From DAOPZC01 sp035353175 (GTDB lineage Bacteria; Verrucomicrobiota; Kiritimatiellia; RFP12; UBA1067): DNA of 32,543 nt. The translations under genes and the position numbers were made by a program. Each line of letters begins with the position of its first letter. Position 1 is the stretch's first letter. The stretch covers positions 1-32,543 of the forward strand of contig DAOPZC010000056.1 of NCBI GenBank assembly GCA_035353175.1, given 5' to 3'. Shown piece by piece: positions 1 to 6,651 of this stretch. The notes beneath the pieces are model-generated. The model searched no databases. It was not told where the DNA came from and saw nothing but the letters and a program-made list of their open reading frames with translations.

Positions 1-2123
1 CCCTCGCCGTTGGCGGGGCCGCCGCTGGCGTTGGGCCCGTAGAGCGCCAGGACGGGGTCGGCCGTGAACGAGATGGCGGCCAGTGAGCGCCGGGCGGCCG
101 ACTGGTTGATGAGGTAGGTTTGCGTCACCGTCTTCGAGGGGATCTTGCCCGCCTTGAAACACCGTGCACGGAAAGCCGTGTTGGATGAAATGGTGATCGG
201 TGCGCTGTATGCGAGCCCCGTCAACGCCGTGGGCTCTGTGCCGTCAACCGTGTAGCGGATTGTGACCAGAGGGTCGGCCGAAGAGAGCTGCAACGGAAAA
301 GAGGCGCTGTAGAAGCCGCCGAGGTGGCTGAAGACCGGCGGCTCGGTGATGCCGGAGAAAAGCATGCGAGAGTTCGCCGCGCCGGGCGTAGCCGCGTCGG
401 AATAGACGTACGCGCCGAAGATGTTTCGTCCATACGAGTGGAAGGCGTCTTGCGGGGGATAGGCCGGCGCGATCTCGCTGACCACTTGGCCTGCGGCGTT
501 GACGAGCCCGAGATATTCTCCGCCAGAGCCGAGCTTGAAGTTCGTGTGCAGATAGGTGGCGCCATTGAGGGGGCCAACGTCGAAACCGGTCGCCATGACG
601 ATCAAATAACCGCCAGCCGCAATGCTGCTGCCCGCAGGAAAATACCATTTGCGCGGTTTTCCAGAATCGTCCGTTAATGACCACCCTGTCAGGTTAACCG
701 TCTCGCCGCCGGAGTTGTACAGCTCGATCCAGTCGCTCTCGGAGTCAGGCGAGTCCTCGTCAAGATCAACATCCTCCTCCTCAGAACCGGACACCTGAGG
801 CTCACGCGTGCCGACAAAAAAACGCCCCAGGTCCTCCGGGCGAGTCAGCGTGCGGGCATTCGCTCCTGTGGTCGCCAGTGTGACGCGGCCGATCAGGTCA
901 GAGCTGGTCAGCGAATTATTGAAGATCTGCAGCGCCAGCACATTATCCCCCCCAGACAGAAGCGTGTTGGCCGCTCCGAGCGACAGTACTTCAGCCACAC
1001 CGCCGTCGCCGCTCGCACTGTGGCCGGCTGCGGCCAAGGCGTTGTACGGCGTGATCGTGTTCTCCGTGCCGACATTGCGCCGCGCGACCTCGCGCCCGTT
1101 CAGGTAGACGATGATGCCGTCGTCGTAATCGAGGACGAGTTGCAACGGCTCGGTAGAGGCGGCCTCGGCGGAGGTCGCGGAAAAGAGCGTTCGCGTGTAA
1201 ACGCACGATGCGATCCCGTACATCTGACTGTTGAGATTGGTTCCCAGCGTGTAAGTGGGAGGACTGTTACGGTCGAATCCGAAGGGGCCGTTTGACTCGG
1301 GCCACGAGAAGTCGTTAAAGGTCAGTGTCGCCCACGTCGCAGTCTGGGGTAACCCGTTCAACAACCCATAGTCAATCAGGCCGCCGGACGGCTCCGCCAC
1401 CCCCGCAAAGTATCGCCACAAGGTCGAGTTTGTAACCAGCGAGACCGGTGCTGTGCCGCCGATACGCAGATCCGCCATTGACAGAAAATCACCGCTAGTG
1501 ATTAGTTTATTGTGTGTCTGGATACACAGCAGATTGGTACCTGTCCATAGCCGGTTGCTCGCCATGCCGAGGTCAATGGTCATGGCCGGAGCGCTCGGCA
1601 CGTTCGTGTTGAAGGCGGTCTGGTCGCGGTAGGCGAACATGCCGGGGGTGCCCATGTTGCGCCTAGCCACCTCCACGCCGTTGACGAAGGCGATGAAACC
1701 GTCGTTGAAGCGCGTCACGAGTTGAAGTTGGTTCGTCGAGGTCGCTTGGCCCGCCGTCACCGCAAACGCCTTGCGCACATACAGCGACGCCAGTTTGTTC
1801 TGCATGGCACCGGAGGTGTTTACGCCAAGGGTCACGCCGCTGAACGTGCCGAAGCCGAAGGGACCCTTGCCTTCCTTCCAAAGAGAATCGTCATATCCCG
1901 CGAGAATCCAGGGGGTCGTTGTGCCGAGCGTGGGATAGCCGGGCTGCGTCCGCTGGAGTTGCCGGTCTGAGTTTGCCGCGGAGATCTCGTTGATGACGAC
2001 TTGGCCGGGGGCCGACCGCGCGATCAAAAAAAGAGAAACGAAAACACCCGCAAAAAGGCCCTTCACGCGCCAAACCGCGGATGCGACGGATACGAGAGCT
2101 CTTTTTCGGATATAACCGATCAT
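1..2123 (-). CDS. Secreted lamin-tail / chitobiase-C domain protein, probable CotH-family protein (5' part only)
   Basis: The reading frame is open from an ATG at 2121-2123 to the left edge, giving 707 N-terminal residues with no stop. A basic N-terminus and hydrophobic stretch (about residues 6-36) end near SAPG and look like a signal peptide. VVINEISAAN (42-51) is a lamin-tail first strand. The rest of that domain (LDEDSPDSESDWIELYN) resumes only near residue 454. Between them lie two related beta-sandwich modules (about 70-225 and 262-420), sharing the patterns DGFIAFVNGVEVARRN and DGIIVYLNGREVARRN. A chitobiase/hexosaminidase C-terminal-like domain (YTVDGTEP, about 605-672) follows. The last visible residues (SLAAISFTADPVLALYG) resemble the start of a CotH kinase domain, which would lie outside the window. 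The role is probably extracellular, in attachment or matrix, and is inferred from family architecture. It sits downstream of marC on the same strand but has its own candidate promoter. Confidence 0.8.
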   Translation of the reverse strand, partial: MIGYIRKRALVSVASAVWRVKGLFAGVFVSLFLIARSAPGQVVINEISAANSDRQLQRTQPGYPTLGTTTPWILAGYDDSLWKEGKGPFGFGTFSGVTLGVNTSGAMQNKLASLYVRKAFAVTAGQATSTNQLQLVTRFNDGFIAFVNGVEVARRNMGTPGMFAYRDQTAFNTNVPSAPAMTIDLGMASNRLWTGTNLLCIQTHNKLITSGDFLSMADLRIGGTAPVSLVTNSTLWRYFAGVAEPSGGLIDYGLLNGLPQTATWATLTFNDFSWPESNGPFGFDRNSPPTYTLGTNLNSQMYGIASCVYTRTLFSATSAEAASTEPLQLVLDYDDGIIVYLNGREVARRNVGTENTITPYNALAAAGHSASGDGGVAEVLSLGAANTLLSGGDNVLALQIFNNSLTSSDLIGRVTLATTGANARTLTRPEDLGRFFVGTREPQVSGSEEEDVDLDEDSPDSESDWIELYNSGGETVNLTGWSLTDDSGKPRKWYFPAGSSIAAGGYLIVMATGFDVGPLNGATYLHTNFKLGSGGEYLGLVNAAGQVVSEIAPAYPPQDAFHSYGRNIFGAYVYSDAATPGAANSRMLFSGITEPPVFSHLGGFYSASFPLQLSSADPLVTIRYTVDGTEPTALTGLAYSAPITISSNTAFRARCFKAGKIPSKTVTQTYLINQSAARRSLAAISFTADPVLALYGPNASGGPANGE

Positions 2124-2172
2124 GTGACTCTTTGCTTATGAGGTCCGTTTAATCATTCCACACCACGTTAAA

Positions 2173-2202
2173 ATAGTATTCTTCCTGAGAGGTCAAAGTC
2201 AA
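2173..2202 (-). promoter_or_regulatory. Candidate sigma70-type promoter for the CotH-type gene
   Basis: On the minus strand, TTGACT (2202-2197) and TACTAT (2178-2173) are separated by 18 bases. They lie 50 bases upstream of the ATG at 2123, in an AT-rich gap just after the marC stop codon. Assignment is by consensus match only. Confidence 0.5.
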
Positions 2203-2203
2203 T

Positions 2204-2815
2204 TCATCCTTTTCCGGCCATGAAGCCGAGGACGCCATCCATGATCATCTGGGCGGCGAGGGCGGCGAGGATGATGCCGGTGAGTTTGCTGAGGATGTTC
2301 AGGCCGCGGTGCCCGATGCCCCGCTCGATGGCGGTGCCCAGCAGCAGCATGATGCCGAGGCATCCGACAGCGAAAAGCAGGGCAAGGCTGCCCACGATCT
2401 TCTCGGTGACGTTCGCGAGCCCGGCGCCCATCACCAGCAGCGTGCCGGTCGTGGCCGGTCCGACGATGACGGGCATGGCCAGCGGCACGACGGCGATGTC
2501 CGCCTCCTGGTTCAGTTCGGGCGGGGTTTTGCGCCCTTGGACCAGGCTGATCGCGGACAGGAACAGGAGGACGCCGACGCCGATCCGGAAAGCGTCGAGG
2601 GTGATGCCGAAGATCGCGAAAAGCCGGTTGCCGAGGAAGAACAGTCCGATGCACAGGACCGCGACCGCGATGGTGATCATGACCGCGAGTCTCCTGCGGC
2701 GCTTTTCCGTATAGTCGCCGGTCATGCTAAGGAACATGGAAAGCGCGAAAAACGGCGTGAAGAGGAAGAAGAACTTCAGCCACACGTTGAGGAACTGATG
2801 TAACTGTTCGTGCAT
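2204..2815 (-). CDS. marC: MarC family integral membrane protein
   Basis: A 203-residue multi-pass membrane protein of the MarC (UPF0056) family, which has about six transmembrane helices. Typical family segments are FRIGVGVLLFLSAI in the middle and the proline-rich VPLAMPVIVGPATTGTLLV. Length is normal for the family. Function is not established; the old link to multiple antibiotic resistance in E. coli was not upheld, and a small-molecule transport role is only presumed. The frame extends to a GTG at 2824, but a strong promoter (TTGACA-18-TACAGT) has its -10 box over 2823-2828. The ATG at 2815, which falls at the expected transcription start, is therefore preferred. That would make the mRNA leaderless. 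Divergent from the DoxX-fusion gene. Confidence 0.88.
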   Translation of the reverse strand: MHEQLHQFLNVWLKFFFLFTPFFALSMFLSMTGDYTEKRRRRLAVMITIAVAVLCIGLFFLGNRLFAIFGITLDAFRIGVGVLLFLSAISLVQGRKTPPELNQEADIAVVPLAMPVIVGPATTGTLLVMGAGLANVTEKIVGSLALLFAVGCLGIMLLLGTAIERGIGHRGLNILSKLTGIILAALAAQMIMDGVLGFMAGKG

Positions 2816-2822
2816 GAGCATC

Positions 2823-2852
2823 ACTGTATCCCGAAGCGGCTCCGGGTGTCAA
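2823..2852 (-). promoter_or_regulatory. Strong sigma70-type promoter for marC, apparently leaderless
   Basis: Minus strand: TTGACA (2852-2847), 18-base spacer, TACAGT (2828-2823). The ATG at 2815 begins seven bases after the -10 box ends, where transcription would start. The same two hexamers and spacer occur before the GntR/LacI-type regulator at 32435-32464. Confidence 0.6.
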
Positions 2853-2899
2853 CGGGAGGGCGGAGCGCCGGGACGGTCTTGCGCTTTCGCGCCAACGTG

Positions 2900-2929
2900 T
2901 TGACCGGACTCACAGAAGTTTGGTATTTT
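2900..2929 (+). promoter_or_regulatory. Candidate promoter for the DoxX/TIM-barrel gene
   Basis: TTGACC (2900-2905) and TATTTT (2924-2929) with an 18-base spacer, about 60 bases before the ATG at 2992. An AGGGGA ribosome-binding site lies just before the ATG. Consensus match only. Confidence 0.5.
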
Positions 2930-2991
2930 CATTTTTCAGAACGATTGTTTTTCACGCGCTTTCATTCGGCGGATAAAACTTCAGGGGAAAA

Positions 2992-4488
2992 ATGAAAAAG
3001 AATATCGGGATGACGCTGCTGCGGATGCTGATCGGCTGGCATTTTCTATACGAGGGGATATGGAAGCTGATACAGGTCGGCGGATGGTCGTCGGTCGGTT
3101 ACCTGCGGATGAGCAAGTGGGTGGCGGCTCCGCTGTTCCATCGGATCGCCGATACGCCGTGGCTGCTGGAGACGGTCGACCTGCTGAACATGTGGGGATT
3201 GACACTGATCGGGCTGGGGCTCATCTTGGGCGTGCTGGTGCGCCCGGCGGCCGCGGCCGGCATTCTTCTCTTGGCGTTCTACTACGTCGCCCAGCCGCCT
3301 TTCCTCTCGCCGTCGGCCGAAGGGCATTTCCTCTGGATCGACCGGAATGCGGTGGAAGCGGCGGCGCTGCTGGCGGTCATGCTGGTTCCGTCTTTCGGTC
3401 TGGGGGCCTACCTGGCTTCGCTTCCCCGCAAGATGTTCAAGCGGGACCTCAAAAAGAATAAAGGTGAAGTGTCTGCCAACCCCGTCGTTTCGCCGGGGCG
3501 GCGTGAGCTGCTCATCAGCCTGAGTTCGCTGCCGGTGCTCGGCGCGTTCGGTTACGCGTTTTTGCGCAAGCACGGCCCCGTTTGGGAGAGAGAGAATCTC
3601 AAGGCACAGGCCGATGCGGTCACCAGCGCCACCGTCAAAACGTTTGATTTCGAGGACATCAAGGACCTTAAGAAGCCGATCGATAAGTTCGGCCAGATCA
3701 AGAATGTGAAGCTGAGCCGCATGCTTCTGGGCGGCAATCTGATCGGCGGCTGGGCCCATGCGCGCGACTTGATCTATGTGGACAAGCTGGTCAAGGCCTA
3801 TCACTCCGATTGGCGCGTTTTCCGCACCTTCCGCATGGCTGAACAGTGCGGCGTGAACACGATCTTGACGAATCCCGCGCTGATGCGGGTGATCAACGAC
3901 TACTGGAAGAAAGAGGGCGGCAAGATCCAGTTCATCTCGGACTGCGGTCACAAAGAAGGGCTGATCCGCGGCGCGCAGCTCTCGGTGGAGAACGGCGCGT
4001 CGGCCGTCTACACGCACGGCGGCGTGTCCGACAGCTGGGCTCAGGCGGGCGACGCCAAGAAGTTCGAAGAGACGCTGGCGGCCATGCGTAAACTGGGCGT
4101 TCCCGCGGGCATCGGCGCGCACCGGCTGGAGACCGTGAAGTTCTGCGTGGAACACGGGATCGTGCCCGATTTCTGGATGAAGACGCTGCACCGCACGAAT
4201 TACTGGTCGGCCCGGCCTGAGGAGGGGTTCAACAAGAAGGATAACGTCTTCTGCGTCGATCCGGACGACGTGATCGCCTACATGGAGAAGCTGGAGCAGC
4301 CTTGGATCGCCTTTAAGATTCTGGCCGCCGGCGCGCTCCATCCGAAGGACGCCTTCCCGTTTGCGTTCAAGAGCGGGGCGGATTTCATCTGCGTCGGCAT
4401 GTACGATTTCCAGGTTGTCGAAGACGTCAATCTGGTCAACTCGATCCTCGACGCGAAGATTGAGCGCAAGCGTCCGTGGCGCGCGTAA
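2992..4488 (+). CDS. Fusion of a DoxX-like membrane domain to a TIM-barrel oxidoreductase-like domain
   Basis: 498 residues. Residues 1-140 resemble DoxX/DoxD: about four membrane helices (7-25, 66-82, 86-102, 118-138) and an early RMLIGWHFLYEGIWKL motif. After a charged linker, GRRELLISLSSLPVLGAFGYAFL (residues 169-191) resembles a Tat signal core. Here it lies inside the protein and probably forms a further membrane span or anchor. Residues 215-498 form an alpha/beta barrel with the signature GGNLIGGWAHARDLIYVDKL and barrel-strand ends such as AVYTHGG, GIGAHRLE and KILAAGA. I recognise this as similar to uncharacterised, often Tat-exported PVC proteins related to aldo/keto-reductase-like barrels, but know no reaction. 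DoxX partners in other bacteria are often redox proteins, which fits a membrane-linked redox role (inference). The initiator ATG has AGGGGA before it. The gene leads a plus-strand run with the LRR lipoprotein 69 bases downstream. Confidence 0.75.
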   Translation: MKKNIGMTLLRMLIGWHFLYEGIWKLIQVGGWSSVGYLRMSKWVAAPLFHRIADTPWLLETVDLLNMWGLTLIGLGLILGVLVRPAAAAGILLLAFYYVAQPPFLSPSAEGHFLWIDRNAVEAAALLAVMLVPSFGLGAYLASLPRKMFKRDLKKNKGEVSANPVVSPGRRELLISLSSLPVLGAFGYAFLRKHGPVWERENLKAQADAVTSATVKTFDFEDIKDLKKPIDKFGQIKNVKLSRMLLGGNLIGGWAHARDLIYVDKLVKAYHSDWRVFRTFRMAEQCGVNTILTNPALMRVINDYWKKEGGKIQFISDCGHKEGLIRGAQLSVENGASAVYTHGGVSDSWAQAGDAKKFEETLAAMRKLGVPAGIGAHRLETVKFCVEHGIVPDFWMKTLHRTNYWSARPEEGFNKKDNVFCVDPDDVIAYMEKLEQPWIAFKILAAGALHPKDAFPFAFKSGADFICVGMYDFQVVEDVNLVNSILDAKIERKRPWRA

Positions 4489-4557
4489 AATTCGCACTCC
4501 CCAGAGAAGGTGGATTTCGTGTATCTTTGTGTCCCTACACAAGGACTGAAGGAGCTT

Positions 4558-5403
4558 ATGAAGAAGAGCATGGTGATCGTTTCGGTGTCGGCCCTGATAG
4601 CGTGCGCGGGATGCTTCAAGCACCGCGAAGCCCCGTACCGCCCGGTGACCGCGAAGTCCGTGGCTGAGGCGGTCGAGAAACAGGCTACGGTCGAATGCGT
4701 CAATCTCGCGGGGCAGACGCTGGCCGCACTGCCCAAAGAGCTGGCGTCGATGCCGAAGCTCACCGTGCTGGAGCTGCGGGGTACGCAGGGGCTGTCGTCT
4801 CTGGCGGGGTTGGACGGGCTGAAGACGCTCAAGCAGCTCGATCTCTCTTCGACCAAGCTGTCGACGGTGCCGTCTGAAGTGTTCGGTTTGGCCGGGCTGA
4901 CCCGTCTCTATCTGTCGGACAATGGGCTCAAGGCGTTGCCGTCGTCGCTCGGCGGGCTCACGGCGCTGGACTACCTTAATCTGGATAACAACCAATTGAC
5001 TGCGGTGCCTCCGGAGCTCGGCCTGGCGACCGGCCTGCGCTGGTTGCGTCTGAACGGCAACCAGCTGGCCGCGCTGCCGTCAGAACTGGCGAAACTGACG
5101 AAGCTGCAGCGCATTTACCTGCGCCAGAACCAGCTCGCGGCTGTGCCGGAATGTTTGAAGGGCTTGCCGCTGCTGGAGGATGTCAGCCTGAGCGGCAACA
5201 AGGTGACGGCGGTGCCTGACTGGATGACGGCGCTGCCCAAGCTGCGTCAGGTGGATCTCGACGGCTGCCCTGTCGCCAAACTCCCTGCCAATTTGGACGG
5301 CTGGAAAACGCTTCAGGTGTTGTCACTGGTGCGTTGCCCGATCGCCGATGAGGAGAAGGCCCGCATCCGCGCCGCCCTGCCCAAGGTTCATGTCGCGTTC
5401 TAA
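4558..5403 (+). CDS. Leucine-rich repeat lipoprotein
   Basis: 281 residues. The N-terminus MKKSMVIVSVSALIACAGC has a lipobox-like LIAC or CAGC, so lipid attachment at C16 or C19 and membrane anchoring are likely. The rest is a run of roughly nine leucine-rich repeats of 22-24 residues, of the form LxxLxLxxNxLxxLPxxL (for example LTRLYLSDNGLKALPSSL and LRWLRLNGNQLAALPSEL). These form a solenoid used for protein or ligand binding. No enzymatic domain is seen. The start is chosen at 4558 because AAGGAG lies three bases before it and the lipoprotein signal follows directly. The same frame is open to a GTG at 4510, but that lacks a ribosome site. Its end overlaps the radical SAM gene by 14 bases, so the two are probably co-translated. 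Ligand unknown. Confidence 0.85.
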   Translation: MKKSMVIVSVSALIACAGCFKHREAPYRPVTAKSVAEAVEKQATVECVNLAGQTLAALPKELASMPKLTVLELRGTQGLSSLAGLDGLKTLKQLDLSSTKLSTVPSEVFGLAGLTRLYLSDNGLKALPSSLGGLTALDYLNLDNNQLTAVPPELGLATGLRWLRLNGNQLAALPSELAKLTKLQRIYLRQNQLAAVPECLKGLPLLEDVSLSGNKVTAVPDWMTALPKLRQVDLDGCPVAKLPANLDGWKTLQVLSLVRCPIADEEKARIRAALPKVHVAF

Positions 5404-6400
5404 TGCCATAACGCGCGGCGGCGGCAAGACGTGGCGGGACTGGCGATGGCAACTGCGGCAGGTCGTGACTGGCGTGTCGCCGGAGCTGGCGGCGTTCGGA
5501 ATCCCGCGGGTTGAGGCGGAGCGGGTCCACCGCCGGTATCCCGTTAAACTCACGCCGTACGCTTTGGCGCAACTCGTTCGGGAAAACCGCGCCGACCCGC
5601 TCAACCGGCAGGCCCTGCCTTCCGACGAGGAACTGCTTCCCGAAGCCGGCATGGTCGCCGATCCCTTTGCCGAGAAGACCCGCGCGGCGTGTTGCCACGG
5701 GCTCAAGCAGCGTTTTCCCGACCGCGTGCTCGTGATGGCGAACGACCGGTGCGCCATGGCGTGCCGCCATTGCACGCGCAAAGGCCTGCTGGACGGCGCG
5801 GAGGTGGTCCGCACGCCCGCGCAGCTTTCGGCGGCCGTGGCGTGGGTCAAGGCGCACCCCGACGTGCGCGAGGTCTTGCTTTCAGGAGGCGATCCTCTGT
5901 TGCTCTCGGACCGCCGGATCCTGGCGCTGGTCCGCGCCTTCGCGCGCTTGCCGCAGATCGACGCGGTGCGGATTGGCACGCGCGTGCCGGTGACGTTGCC
6001 CATGCGCGTCACGCCGGCGCTGGCGCGGGCGCTGGGCGCGTTCAAGAAGGTCTGGGTGAACACGCAATTCAACCACGCGCGCGAGATCACTCCTGAGGCG
6101 GCGGCGGCCTGCGCGCTGCTGGTGGAGGCGGGCATTCCGGTTTCGAACCAGACCGTGTTGCTCAAAGGCGTGAACGATTCGGTGGACGCGCTTTTCGAGC
6201 TCTGCACCGGCCTGCAGCGCATCCGGGTGCGGCCTTACTACGTGTTTCTCTGCGATCCGGTCGCGGGTATTGCGCATTTCCGCGTGCCGCGGCGCACGGC
6301 CCGGCGGCTCGAACGGGATCTGGCGGTGCGGGTCGGGGGGCTCGCCCTGCCGCGTTTCGTGATGGATCTCCCGGGCTCGCCGCGTAAAACGCCGATCTGA
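5390..6400 (+). CDS. KamA/EpmB-family radical SAM protein (lysine 2,3-aminomutase-like, short form)
   Basis: 336 residues. CAMACRHC gives the CX3CX2C iron-sulfur motif (C121, C125, C128) of radical SAM enzymes. The core follows lysine 2,3-aminomutase closely: SGGDPLLLSD, VNTQFNHAREITPE, NQTVLLKGVND, and CDPVAGIAHFRVP near the end. The final DLPGSPRKTPI keeps a lysine (K333) aligned with the PLP-binding lysine of KamA (PGGGGK) and EpmB. The protein stops three residues later, so the C-terminal extension of KamA (about 416 residues) is absent and the length is close to EpmB (about 340). It could isomerise alpha- to beta-lysine, free or for EF-P modification. No epmA or efp gene is in the window, so the substrate is open. 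Start 5390 overlaps the LRR gene by 14 bases; an in-frame ATG at 5348 is less likely. Confidence 0.85.
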   Translation: MSRSNAITRGGGKTWRDWRWQLRQVVTGVSPELAAFGIPRVEAERVHRRYPVKLTPYALAQLVRENRADPLNRQALPSDEELLPEAGMVADPFAEKTRAACCHGLKQRFPDRVLVMANDRCAMACRHCTRKGLLDGAEVVRTPAQLSAAVAWVKAHPDVREVLLSGGDPLLLSDRRILALVRAFARLPQIDAVRIGTRVPVTLPMRVTPALARALGAFKKVWVNTQFNHAREITPEAAAACALLVEAGIPVSNQTVLLKGVNDSVDALFELCTGLQRIRVRPYYVFLCDPVAGIAHFRVPRRTARRLERDLAVRVGGLALPRFVMDLPGSPRKTPI

Positions 6401-6552
6401 CGCCGCCTGTTGGACTATGCGCCGGGCGATATGGCCGAGCTTCCTGCCGCCGTGCTGCACGCGTCGGCCCGGCCTGCGCCTGCGTCGGCATCGTCTCCCC
6501 GGCCTGATCGCCGGATTGCGTAAAATTGATAAATCCAGTGCGCAAAATCGGG

Positions 6553-6580
6553 TAGTTTGTTTTTGGGGTTGTGGTATTCT
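6553..6580 (+). promoter_or_regulatory. Weak candidate promoter upstream of the GH13 gene
   Basis: TAGTTT (6553-6558), 16-base spacer, TATTCT (6575-6580) in the AT-rich part of the 251-base gap before the ATG at 6652. The -35 match is poor. The first 120 bases of that gap (6401-6520) are GC-rich and stay open in the frame of the preceding gene; nothing else is visible there. Confidence 0.28.
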
Positions 6581-6651
6581 GGAAAAGTAAATTGGACATT
6601 AGCGGCACAGGGCGCGTTCAACGCGGCCGGATTTCAGGTGGAGGAAAAGGA

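Noticed and set aside
3046..4995. Long minus-strand open frame (649 codons) opposite the DoxX fusion and LRR genes
   Set aside because: It is Arg/His/Gln-rich, with no recognisable domain, and lies opposite clear plus-strand genes. High-GC DNA leaves such antisense frames open.
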